Part shown: piece after piece, positions 8,920 through 17,755 of the stretch
How positions within the stretch are numbered: position 1 is the first letter of the stretch
Layout of the letters: every line of letters begins with the position of its first letter
Source: Virgibacillus_F flavescens
GTDB lineage: Bacteria; Bacillota; Bacilli; Bacillales; Amphibacillaceae
Assembly (NCBI RefSeq): GCF_050574275.1
Contig: NZ_CP192260.1
Location: 2,790,001-2,854,000, forward strand
Length of the DNA: 64,000 nt
Reading direction: 5' to 3'
Position numbers and translations under genes: made by a program
The notes under the pieces: generated by a model
Databases searched by the model: none
What the model saw: the letters and a program-made list of their open reading frames with translations, nothing else
What the model was told of the DNA's origin: nothing

Positions 8920-10539
8920 TTATTTTAAAAGAATTTCCCATTTAGCTTGAATATCACTTTTAAACTGAAAAATATCTTCATACCTTCTAACTTTTTTTAA
9001 AAATGCAATAAATTTTATCCCAGGAATTATTGTCCATTTATAATCTACGTCTTTTACACTTTTTCCTTGAGGGAAATATTCACTTGCAAATTTAATCATT
9101 TCTTCTACATCAAATATTTCTTCATTAGTAAAGTCATCTTCATCGTATTCGCCTTGAAAAATAGTGTGGTTATTTTGCATAAGAATTAGTATCTTCTCTT
9201 CATTACTTGCCTTTTCTATAATATCATTTAATTTTCCTATACCTTCTTCTAAGTTTTGATCAATATCTAACCCCACTATAGAAATATAAGCATTACTAAC
9301 TTCTTTAATTAAAATACCATTAAAACTTTTCGAAAATTTTATTTCCTCATCAAATAATATTTCTAAAATAAAAAGTGTCTTAAAGATTTCTTCCGCTTTC
9401 TTTCTTAATTTTAAAGGTTGCATTGTATTTAGTTTGAGAGAAAAGGACTTACCTTCCAAATACCGATGTACCATCTCGTGAATAGGAATATCTTCACTTG
9501 CCCATTTTTTTAGCTGATATCTGAAATTTTCAAGCTCATCATTAATCTGCTCTCTAATTGGCTGTTGTAGTTCTAGATATTCTCCATTTAAATTTGTAAC
9601 AATTTCATCAATTAATTCGTTATTATTCCTATCTGTATAAAACCCTTCTAAGTTATCACTAGCACGTTGCTTTAAAATCTGGAGATATTTAAATGCCCTT
9701 TCTTTATCTATGTGCATAAGAGAACCTTGGTTTGTATGATTACATTCGAAGCATAGCTCTCCTAGAAGATAATTTATATCTGCAAACGAAACTCCTGCTG
9801 ATTCATTTATTAATTTACCTAATTTGTGTGAAATAGTTCCTATAAAGTCATCAAGCTTATCAGGGTCTATAGCCTTGGGCTGGATACAAAATCTAGATAA
9901 AAGTTCCTTAATAGATTCATTACAAGAGTTTTCATAATCGAAATTCTCATCTAGTCCCCTATTCTTATATTCAGATACTTTTTTTACAATATCATCATTA
10001 TCTTCTATATATTGGTCAAAATTACTATTGTACATATAATGTTCAACTCTAATGTTAGTTGAATCTTTCATAATATAGTTTGTCATGAGTTCAAATTCAG
10101 TTTTAACACCTTCTCCTTTTGGAAAAAGACGCGCCATTGAGATTAACTTTTGAATCCAACCCTTATATAAATCCGTTTTAGACACAGATTTTACTGGTTT
10201 TCTATCACTTAAAACTTCAGATTTGACTTGAATAAACCTTATAATAGAGTCATTCCCTACAACAATATCTTGATGTAGTTCTAAAATCAGGAAATCCCAC
10301 TTACCTTCTAAGACCTCCGCAAGATAATATAATGTACATAGCAACTGAAAATAAAATCCTGTAAGTGCGTTTTTTCCACCTGTTTCTACTGGTGAATCTC
10401 CTAAAATATTTTCTAAATACTTTCGAACATCTTCTTTACTCTTATCCTTTATATTTTCTTGAATAATAATAGAAGTATCTTGATTTAACTCATTTTCTTT
10501 TTTTTGAATAGCATCTAGTATCTTTCCTATTTTATCCAT
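8920..10539 (-). CDS. lmuA: Lamassu effector LmuA with Cap4/DUF4297-type nuclease domain
   Basis: A 539-residue protein. Residues about 50-160 match the DUF4297/Cap4 dsDNA endonuclease pattern: a GG.NALTGFYFQ entry motif, then ELHQDIVV and IRFIQVKSE, forming a PD-(D/E)xK-like E...D...QxK site. The rest is helical and unassigned, probably the part that contacts LmuB/LmuC. In Lamassu-Cap4 (and DdmA of Vibrio), the nuclease is held inactive until the SMC senses foreign DNA, then cuts DNA and stops phage or plasmid propagation. It is first in a three-gene operon with an upstream XRE regulator. The ATG at 10539 follows AAGAGGAAGATCTT. Confidence 0.82.
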   Translation of the reverse strand: MDKIGKILDAIQKKENELNQDTSIIIQENIKDKSKEDVRKYLENILGDSPVETGGKNALTGFYFQLLCTLYYLAEVLEGKWDFLILELHQDIVVGNDSIIRFIQVKSEVLSDRKPVKSVSKTDLYKGWIQKLISMARLFPKGEGVKTEFELMTNYIMKDSTNIRVEHYMYNSNFDQYIEDNDDIVKKVSEYKNRGLDENFDYENSCNESIKELLSRFCIQPKAIDPDKLDDFIGTISHKLGKLINESAGVSFADINYLLGELCFECNHTNQGSLMHIDKERAFKYLQILKQRASDNLEGFYTDRNNNELIDEIVTNLNGEYLELQQPIREQINDELENFRYQLKKWASEDIPIHEMVHRYLEGKSFSLKLNTMQPLKLRKKAEEIFKTLFILEILFDEEIKFSKSFNGILIKEVSNAYISIVGLDIDQNLEEGIGKLNDIIEKASNEEKILILMQNNHTIFQGEYDEDDFTNEEIFDVEEMIKFASEYFPQGKSVKDVDYKWTIIPGIKFIAFLKKVRRYEDIFQFKSDIQAKWEILLK

Positions 10540-10632
10540 AAGATCTTCCTCTTTAAGACAAGTATTTACTTACCTTTATTTTGTATTTTAACACACGCTG
10601 TACGAAACCTACTTAGTACCTATATTTATCAA

Positions 10633-10860
10633 TTATTCTGGATATAAATCTTTCAACCTAACCCCCAATTCATCTTTGATTTTAAACAAATTTAAAACAG
10701 TAATATTCCTCTCACCTCTCTCTACCGCTCCAATATAAGTTCTGTGTAGATCACATTCAAACGCGAGTTGTTCTTGTGACCAACCCTTTTTCATTCTATA
10801 ATACCTGATGTTGCTACCAATAATTGTTAATATTCGCTTCTGTTTTTTATTAGTCTTCAT
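10633..10860 (-). CDS. Small XRE-family (Cro/CI) regulator
   Basis: A 75-residue protein made almost entirely of one helix-turn-helix (IRYYRMKKGWSQEQLAFECDLHRT-type, recognition helix around YIGAVERGERN). Stand-alone HTH proteins of this size often guard defence or restriction operons. It sits upstream of the Lamassu-type genes in the same direction and divergent from the unknown gene at 10930. Direct repeats in the 69-bp divergent gap are plausible operators. The regulated target is inferred. Confidence 0.85.
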   Translation of the reverse strand: MKTNKKQKRILTIIGSNIRYYRMKKGWSQEQLAFECDLHRTYIGAVERGERNITVLNLFKIKDELGVRLKDLYPE

Positions 10861-10881
10861 ATAACAATTCTGTTAATATGA

Positions 10882-10907
10882 AGACTATAAGTCGACAGAC
10901 TATAAGT
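10882..10907. promoter_or_regulatory. Direct repeats in the divergent XRE/unknown-gene intergenic region
   Basis: AGACTATAAGT occurs twice, at 10882-10892 and 10897-10907, with a 15-bp period, between the divergent starts at 10860 and 10930. This is the expected location and form of an operator for the adjacent small HTH protein. Confidence 0.5.
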
Positions 10908-10929
10908 AGCATATTGTGGAGGATATACC

Positions 10930-11460
10930 ATGAATAAAGAAATAAAAGTGCAAATTGAAAACTCTGACATACCAAAAATATTAAAAGAATACTTCTTAAG
11001 AAATCCACACGTTCATCTTTATCTCAATGAGTCTTTATTAAAAGATGTTGAGGAAACCTACATAGAGTACGATTCTCTATACGAGTTTGATCAAGCAGAA
11101 TTTTGTTCTTACATAATTACAGGAATTAAAAAACAAGATAAGCATGAATATTTTTACCACTATTTAAAAAAAGTTCTTGATAGTAATTTAAATCTCATTC
11201 CTAAATCTAAAATATCTGATTATCAAAAGGTATTAAAGATAGGGAAAAGTATTTCTAAAGTAAAAGAAGATGAAATTCCACAAGTAATAATTGACCTTCT
11301 TAAGTTTATCGACGATTTTAATAAAACTAAAAATCTTAAAAAATTACTTCTTGCACATAAATTAATCGGTATATTACAGGTGCTTTTCACACTTTATCCT
11401 GAAAATCCTTACAAAAAAGATTTTAAACATATTAGCAGTAATTTAGACAAATTAAGCTAG
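10930..11460 (+). CDS. Hypothetical protein, 176 aa
   Basis: I do not recognise this protein. It is soluble, Lys/Glu/Leu-rich and predicted helical, with no signal peptide or membrane segment. Visible stretches include ILKEYFLRNPHVHLYLNESL and a helical C-terminus ending NPYKKDFKHISSNLDKLS. GGAGG precedes the ATG at good spacing. It is the only plus-strand gene in the left two-thirds of the element, lying between the recombinase operon and the XRE/Lamassu block and sharing the putative operator with the XRE gene. It could be an accessory or antagonist of the defence operon, or of the recombinases; neither is shown. Confidence 0.6.
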   Translation: MNKEIKVQIENSDIPKILKEYFLRNPHVHLYLNESLLKDVEETYIEYDSLYEFDQAEFCSYIITGIKKQDKHEYFYHYLKKVLDSNLNLIPKSKISDYQKVLKIGKSISKVKEDEIPQVIIDLLKFIDDFNKTKNLKKLLLAHKLIGILQVLFTLYPENPYKKDFKHISSNLDKLS

Positions 11461-11475
11461 TCATACATTTACTAA

Positions 11476-11961
11476 TCATAATTTTCTATTCTCATATTTC
11501 TTTAATAATGTATGCAGTCTATTTTTGTCTTGAATTAATTCTTGAATTCTCTCTTTGTATTCAATTATTTCTGCCTGAAGTATGCTAGTATCCAGCAAAT
11601 GATCTATCACCTTATTGTATTGTGATTTTAAATTAAGGTATTGTTCTTTTACTTTTATGAGTTTATTTTCATTTAAATAATCTATTTGGTTATCCATTCT
11701 TGCCTCAGCATATTTCAGGAAAATTTTATCGTTATAAAGTGTTTTCCTAGAGATGTTCAACTCAGGAGAACTAGAAATTGAAACTTTAGTCATTCTCCTT
11801 CTTTTAATCTCCATAAGACTATCTACATTTAACTTTTCAATATTTCTTGCATATTGTTCAAAATTTACTAGTCTTCTTAATGTTTTAGGTGAAATTTCAA
11901 TTGTTGAAGGTAAACCGTTTTCTATTAAAAAGCTATTTATATATTTAACGATGTTTTCCAA
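11476..11961 (-). CDS. TnpC-like (DUF6262-type) transposition accessory protein
   Basis: A 161-residue protein with a central HTH-like segment (ISRKTLYNDKIFLKYAEA), then a coiled coil to the end. That is the layout of TnpC in Tn554-family elements, which affects transposition orientation and efficiency without being a recombinase. A TTG start at 11961 has GAGGTGAG upstream, and the gene overlaps the third recombinase by 25 nt as the last gene of the operon. Sequence similarity to TnpC could not be tested; the call rests on architecture and position. Confidence 0.65.
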   Translation of the reverse strand: MENIVKYINSFLIENGLPSTIEISPKTLRRLVNFEQYARNIEKLNVDSLMEIKRRRMTKVSISSSPELNISRKTLYNDKIFLKYAEARMDNQIDYLNENKLIKVKEQYLNLKSQYNKVIDHLLDTSILQAEIIEYKERIQELIQDKNRLHTLLKKYENRKL

Positions 11962-13991
11962 GTTCTCACCTCACATAATATTTTTGTTCTACTATTTACT
12001 ATTTCCTTTAAATTCGGATATTCTTCAACTATTTTGTTTTCTCCCATGGATTCTATATCTCTATTAATTGATTCTAACTGCTTAATTAATACGTTATTTA
12101 TAAACTTATTTAGAGTTTTCACTTCTCTTTCAAATTCAGTAGAGTATGCAGGATTATCTTTACATAATTCTTTGTTATAGATAACTATTTCTAACTTTTG
12201 CTTGAATTTTTCATACTCGAAATTCAAGAATTTATAAGAATCCAAATTGATTTCTAAGCTATAATTGTCATCAAAAGTATGAAAATATTTCCTTCTTTCA
12301 CATACACTATGAATAATACTTCTTAAACACATTCCAAATTCATTTTCAACTGCTGGTGAATTTGTCCTTTTAAGTATTTTTAGTACTTCTTTAACATCTT
12401 TTTTGATATTTAAATTATTGCTAAGCAAAAATTCGTTGATCTTTTCTATCTTCTTGACGGAGGTATTCAATTCTAATTCATTTTTTATGTAGGCTACTGT
12501 AACATCTTGCTTATTTGTAATTAATAAACCTTGTTCATTAATCAGACCATTAATATGCTCCATGCTTTTCTCAAGTTCATTTTCTTGTTGAAAACTTTTA
12601 TTATAATAATTAGTCATATCGGCAGAAATATGATTCATATGTTTCATTATAAAATCAATATGTACTTGTTGTTTAAAAAGCTTAGTACATACTGTTGTTC
12701 TAAAACGATGCAGATTTACATACGGGTATTTAATGTTTCTAGTCACCTCAAACGAGTTTTTACTTCTATAATCTTTACCATGAAATTTTATATACCTCGA
12801 TTTGCTATCAATTTGGAAATAGTTTAAATTATCTTTTTCATATGTATTTAAGTTTACATTTAATTTTTTGTAATTTCGGATTATAAATTTTTTGTAATTC
12901 TCCACCAAGGGATGCGTTCCTATTCTTCTCAAGCCTGTTCTACTACTGATAAATAGGAATTCCCCTAAATTTGTTTTGTATTCGTTATATTGATCTTCAG
13001 ATAGCTGATTTACAATTTCAACCTGTTTTGAATTCAAGAATTTCAATCCATTTATCTGCTGATTGGTTGCCAATTCATATATTCTCTTCTTAAGTACAAA
13101 ATCACTTAAATTATTAATTGCTTCATCAACTAATTCTTCTGCCAACTTATAAGCATTTGCTCCAATTTCAGTCATAAAACTCTGCGTTTGTTCCGAACTA
13201 TTACTCGACTTGGTAGTTTTATACGTTTCAAATATTAGATAATTAACTTGCTTCTCGTTATTTACAGCATGTGTTCTGAGTCGATTGGTTTTTAATTGAC
13301 TTAATTCTTCAGCTCTCATCCCTGTTTCCGCCAAAATAATCAAAAGACACGCTACTATTCTTTCATCTAATCTTAAGCTCTTGTTATAAGAATCTTTAAT
13401 AGCACAAGAAACTAAATTGTTGTAAAATTCATCTGGAATATAATCGTTCAGGGCTTTTTTTGTCTCATATTTTGAGTATTTTTGTTGCTTTTCAATCAGA
13501 AAATTCGTTGCTTTTTTGAAACTTACTTTTTCATATTCACCTGTATTAATTAAAAAAGATTTTATCGTTGAAGCTAATCGTTCTAGATAAGAATACTTAT
13601 TAGATTTCTCCTTTCTCATAAAGTATTCTTTAATTTCATATACCGAGATAGTTAAAACGTTCTTAATCCCAAGTGAAATACAATCTCTGCTGAAAGTTTT
13701 TAATAATTCTATATTCTTATTAACTGTACTGAGAGATTTATTATCTAATGTTATTTGTTTTAAAGCTAATAATTTAATGTACACCTTAAACTCATCCGGA
13801 ATCTGTTGAAATTTAACGAAAGCATATTGAGAAGCTCGTTTATTGTTATTTAGATAACTAAAATCCCATATGTTATTTTCAAAGTTACTTATTCTTGAAA
13901 CCTGTAATTGACTAATTTCTTCTATTTGATAAGAATTCAGAAAGTCTAAATATTGGATTCCTTTTCCATTGCTCATGTTATGCATTTCCAT
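11937..13991 (-). CDS. Tyrosine recombinase 3 of the element, 684 aa
   Basis: A large phage-integrase-family protein. The catalytic set is visible: Arg in AETGMRAEELSQL, a Lys region in FETYKTTK, HRFR in VNLHRFRTTVC, the second His in KHMNHIS, and the nucleophile Tyr in MTNYYN. Two long extra regions flank it: an N-terminal SAM-like/core-binding part of about 200 residues and a C-terminal extension of about 180 residues rich in charged helices. It overlaps recombinase 2 by 14 nt and the TnpC-like gene by 25 nt. The ATG at 13991 has GAGGAG 7 nt upstream. All catalytic positions look intact. Confidence 0.88.
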   Translation of the reverse strand: MEMHNMSNGKGIQYLDFLNSYQIEEISQLQVSRISNFENNIWDFSYLNNNKRASQYAFVKFQQIPDEFKVYIKLLALKQITLDNKSLSTVNKNIELLKTFSRDCISLGIKNVLTISVYEIKEYFMRKEKSNKYSYLERLASTIKSFLINTGEYEKVSFKKATNFLIEKQQKYSKYETKKALNDYIPDEFYNNLVSCAIKDSYNKSLRLDERIVACLLIILAETGMRAEELSQLKTNRLRTHAVNNEKQVNYLIFETYKTTKSSNSSEQTQSFMTEIGANAYKLAEELVDEAINNLSDFVLKKRIYELATNQQINGLKFLNSKQVEIVNQLSEDQYNEYKTNLGEFLFISSRTGLRRIGTHPLVENYKKFIIRNYKKLNVNLNTYEKDNLNYFQIDSKSRYIKFHGKDYRSKNSFEVTRNIKYPYVNLHRFRTTVCTKLFKQQVHIDFIMKHMNHISADMTNYYNKSFQQENELEKSMEHINGLINEQGLLITNKQDVTVAYIKNELELNTSVKKIEKINEFLLSNNLNIKKDVKEVLKILKRTNSPAVENEFGMCLRSIIHSVCERRKYFHTFDDNYSLEINLDSYKFLNFEYEKFKQKLEIVIYNKELCKDNPAYSTEFEREVKTLNKFINNVLIKQLESINRDIESMGENKIVEEYPNLKEIVNSRTKILCEVRTWKTSLNI

Positions 13992-16377
13992 TAGAATTCT
14001 CCTCGAGAAGTAGCATATTATGTAAATACCTAGAAAGTAACTTTTTCTGAGAAATCGCTTCTTCAGTAATAATTGGATTCTCTGTATTTATTATTAATTC
14101 TTTTAGTTCTTCTATCTTTTTTTCGAACTTTGGAATTCGATTTGTAAATGTAACGAAATGAGGGCATATGAGACATTCGTTTGCATCAAATACACATGTA
14201 TTTTCTTTACATTGTCCCAAGTTGTTTTTTACACTATTATTAAGATCAATCTTTTGTACTTTTAAAATCTCTCCGTTAATATCAACCTCTGATAAAGTAA
14301 TACCTGACAAAGCCTCAACATACATTTCAATATCATTATATTTCCTATAATACATCTTGGCAGTTTTATATCCATTGTTTGTGATTTCCGCTAGTTTTGG
14401 CAAAGAATAATTAAGCTTTGTACCTTCTTTGTAAACATTGTGAATATAGGTATGCCTAAGATTGTTTACTGTATAGTTTTCATTTTCTAATCTATCTTTT
14501 ACCTCTTTTAAAACTTTATTAAAATAGTGTGTAAAATTTATAATTTTTAATTTTTTGTCCATGTTTCTTTGAACAGGCTCAATAAAGATATAATTGGATA
14601 AATGTGAGTTATTGTAAACATGTGGGCTGGTTAGTTTGATTGACTTTTCAATTATATAAGTGATTTTTTCAGACATTAATTGGCTGATATATTCTCCATT
14701 ACTAGACTTAGATAAATATCTAATATTAGCTTTTCCTGTGGAATCTTTAGACTCTATACAATCTCTTTCTAAATTAAGAATTTCTCCTATTCTTAAATTA
14801 GTAAGTGTAAACAATTCAAAAATCATTAATTGCAACTCATTTATTGAGCTATACTTTTTAAAACCGTCATATATAACCTTTAAATCATTATCAGATATCG
14901 GATTTCCGCCATTCGTTCTTTCTAAATTATTTAAATTTAATACTTTCATCATGCTACTAGTAACACCATACTTTTTTTGATGATACTTTAAAATACTCCT
15001 TAAACTCTTTAAAGTACTTTTAAGAGTTGCCGAATTAGAATAGCTCATCTCCATTTTTTTTCGATACTTATAAAGTAAATTATGTTCGATAAATAATTTT
15101 TCTGTGGTCGAGTTTTTTTGTAGAAACTTATAAAAATTTTTGTGCAAGTAATTAAATTTGATTCTCTCATTAAAGGAGCCTTTACCATACCAAATAAACT
15201 CCAAGATATCATTTCTAACACTTTTTGATAAATTACTAAAATCTAAAAAAGCAATATCAAAATTTTTAACCCTAGCATTAATACTGGTATATTCATTTGC
15301 TAGCACAGCAATTTTATCGTAATTTGGTAGAGGTTCAAAAGGATTGAAATACATAGGCTTATAATTGTCTCGAAATACTTTGTAGCCCTTTTTAGTCTTT
15401 AACACATTTATGTATTCTTTTGACAAGCCAAAATTATCTTCGACTGGATCTTCTATATCTTTAAATAAAAGTCTATATATAGAAACCAACTGATTTATAA
15501 ATAGACTAGGTTTACTAGGAGAAATTAGACTAATTATATCTTTGGGGATATTTTGAAAGTATTCAAACTGATATTCTAGAAATTCATCATCAATATCTAA
15601 AAAGCTATTAATTCCACAGTGATAATTATTTACACTTTCGATAAAATAGTAACCTACAACTCTATATTCCTTTGGATGAAGATAATTTATAGCATACTCA
15701 TGAAGGTAATTTTCAATTATATTTCTTATGAATTTTGAATCAGTATTTAACCAATAATTTCTTTTCCCTTCATTAGGAAATGCTTGAGTTAAACTAGTGT
15801 AATCTTTAGAAAATACTTGAGTCAAACTCGTGTAATTCTTATTTAGTGGAAAATTTGATAAAGCATCAGCAATACCTTTGTCTTTGAAACCCTTAAGGCT
15901 GCCACAATCAATTCTGTAATTTGAGACTAAATACTGTTCATATTTCTTAATATTAAATATGTTAATATATTCATGTTTCAAATGATTGTAAAGGTCTCTA
16001 TAAAAATCATTTATATATTTTTGGTAGACATAAAGGCCATTAATTCCCTTTCTTTCCGTGTAAACTTTATTGAAATTTTTTACTTTGTTTTTTATTGAAC
16101 TTGGTAAATTTTCTTTATTTATTACAAGTTCTTCATACATTTCCTTATTATGTAATTTTGTGCATATTTCCCAATCGATTTCTTTAATGTCAACACTTCG
16201 TAGGTTGAAAACCAAAAAGAAGAAGGCAATATGTCTACCATTGATTTGTTCACCAAGTCCTGATTTATGCTTATTTAAAAAAAGAAGGAGTTCTTCTTGG
16301 ATAATTACGCACTTAGTTTCCTTAATTACCATTTGTAATTCAATATAGAAATTATCGGTTTTTTTCAATACATACAC
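13978..16377 (-). CDS. Tyrosine recombinase 2 of the element, TnpB-like, 799 aa
   Basis: The catalytic domain is around residues 530-700, with TNLRIGEIL (Arg I), NNLRHTYIHN (the HxxR box, first His replaced by Asn) and the Tyr in KMYYRKY. A Cys/His cluster follows at the C-terminus (QCKENTC...ECLICPHF), resembling the zinc-binding tail of Tn554 TnpB. The N-terminal 450 residues have no assigned domain. The frame opens with GTG at 16377, but the better start is TTG at 16368 (MKKTDNF), 8 nt after GGGGGAG. It overlaps recombinase 1. Confidence 0.85.
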   Translation of the reverse strand: MYVLKKTDNFYIELQMVIKETKCVIIQEELLLFLNKHKSGLGEQINGRHIAFFFLVFNLRSVDIKEIDWEICTKLHNKEMYEELVINKENLPSSIKNKVKNFNKVYTERKGINGLYVYQKYINDFYRDLYNHLKHEYINIFNIKKYEQYLVSNYRIDCGSLKGFKDKGIADALSNFPLNKNYTSLTQVFSKDYTSLTQAFPNEGKRNYWLNTDSKFIRNIIENYLHEYAINYLHPKEYRVVGYYFIESVNNYHCGINSFLDIDDEFLEYQFEYFQNIPKDIISLISPSKPSLFINQLVSIYRLLFKDIEDPVEDNFGLSKEYINVLKTKKGYKVFRDNYKPMYFNPFEPLPNYDKIAVLANEYTSINARVKNFDIAFLDFSNLSKSVRNDILEFIWYGKGSFNERIKFNYLHKNFYKFLQKNSTTEKLFIEHNLLYKYRKKMEMSYSNSATLKSTLKSLRSILKYHQKKYGVTSSMMKVLNLNNLERTNGGNPISDNDLKVIYDGFKKYSSINELQLMIFELFTLTNLRIGEILNLERDCIESKDSTGKANIRYLSKSSNGEYISQLMSEKITYIIEKSIKLTSPHVYNNSHLSNYIFIEPVQRNMDKKLKIINFTHYFNKVLKEVKDRLENENYTVNNLRHTYIHNVYKEGTKLNYSLPKLAEITNNGYKTAKMYYRKYNDIEMYVEALSGITLSEVDINGEILKVQKIDLNNSVKNNLGQCKENTCVFDANECLICPHFVTFTNRIPKFEKKIEELKELIINTENPIITEEAISQKKLLSRYLHNMLLLEENSNGNA

Positions 16378-17711
16378 TCCCCCTCAAAGAGTTTTTGTTC
16401 AATTTGTTTCTCCAACACTATAGTAGATTCTACTATTTCTTGTTCTGTAGGATTATAATAAATATATGTTGAAGTAACAGATCTGTGCCTCATATATCGA
16501 CTAACTTCTTCCAGTGATAAATTTAATTCATTAATAAGGTACATAGCATATCCATGCCTAAACCTATGACTCAAATTTGTAGTTCTAGTTGTTTTATCCG
16601 TATGTATACTTAATTTATTAAATAATTTTCTTAAAACATAATTCCAACCTGATGATGTCAATGGTGTCCCGTTTCTGCTTAGAAATAAATAATAATTATT
16701 TTCATTTGAATCAATAGAATCAGCATGAGATTTTTCTAACATATTACTTATTATCCTATTTGAGATAGTTGATAAATCCCTACTTCTATCAATATATTCA
16801 TATATCATTTTCTTTAACCCTTCTGGTAATGTAATTTGATCTACCCCATGGTCTTTATAGATTGTTGTTGAGTAGTCATTTTTACTCTTCGGATGAATAC
16901 TATTTTTTGCACATTGGTAGCTTTTATCGCTAATTCTGTTCCTAATAGTTAATATGCCTGCATTTTCATTATCTGGATGATTTTTAATATCTTCTAATGT
17001 TAAACCGAGTACTTCTCCTAAACGCAAACCTTTTAAATACATAAGATCAATTATAACTTCATTTCTTATACTTAATAGTTTATCATTATTTATTAATTCA
17101 ACTTTTATCTTCTTAAATTCTTCTACCGAGATAAATTTAGGTACTTTGTTATTTTTCTTTTTAGTTAGATTGGATTGATACTTAATCTCAGTTCTATTTT
17201 TTGTATGGGCAAGTTTACCATATGCACTTTTACTAATATCAACTACCAGGGAATCAAATATACTTATGTTTTCGATATTCAAGTGTCTAAAATACTTTCG
17301 AATTGTAGCCATGTATACATTATGTGTATTTATTGATCTCGGGGTTCTAAAATGCCACTCTTCTTGTGTTCCCGTTATGCTTTGCCCTAGAACAAATCTG
17401 GAAAAATCGTTAAAATCTTTATTAGTGAACAATGAAATATCTTTGTAAATAATCTCAGAAAATGAGTATAACAATTTTAATGCCTGTAGTGATTGTACTT
17501 TTGAATTAGATGTATCATATTTACAAACGTAGTTAATAAAATAAAAAACTGTTTGATTAATTTCACCAATTGAATTTAACATTAAAAAATAGTCATTAGA
17601 ATTCCGTTTTTTTGTTATAAGCTGGAGATTAACTTCCTTAATAATTTCTTTATTAATAGAAATAAGATACACAGTGCCCATATTACCCTTATGTTCTTTT
17701 ATTATTTTCAT
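16365..17711 (-). CDS. Tyrosine recombinase 1 of the element, TnpA-like, 448 aa
   Basis: A phage-integrase-family recombinase with a complete catalytic set: Arg in KGLRLGEVLGL, HRFRH in LSHRFRHGYAMY, His in YMRHRSVTST, and nucleophile Tyr in YIYYNP. It is first of the recombinase operon, as tnpA is in Tn554. The ATG at 17711 is preferred over GTG at 17726, which overlaps the AGAGGTGAG ribosome binding site. Topoisomerase gene topB-2 ends 44 bp upstream on the same strand, so the two are probably co-transcribed. Its likely role is strand exchange at the CTTCCCT core. Confidence 0.9.
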   Translation of the reverse strand: MKIIKEHKGNMGTVYLISINKEIIKEVNLQLITKKRNSNDYFLMLNSIGEINQTVFYFINYVCKYDTSNSKVQSLQALKLLYSFSEIIYKDISLFTNKDFNDFSRFVLGQSITGTQEEWHFRTPRSINTHNVYMATIRKYFRHLNIENISIFDSLVVDISKSAYGKLAHTKNRTEIKYQSNLTKKKNNKVPKFISVEEFKKIKVELINNDKLLSIRNEVIIDLMYLKGLRLGEVLGLTLEDIKNHPDNENAGILTIRNRISDKSYQCAKNSIHPKSKNDYSTTIYKDHGVDQITLPEGLKKMIYEYIDRSRDLSTISNRIISNMLEKSHADSIDSNENNYYLFLSRNGTPLTSSGWNYVLRKLFNKLSIHTDKTTRTTNLSHRFRHGYAMYLINELNLSLEEVSRYMRHRSVTSTYIYYNPTEQEIVESTIVLEKQIEQKLFEGECMY

Positions 17712-17755
17712 ATTAAGTAAACTCACCTCTCAGCTTTAATTGTGTAAATCTATTT

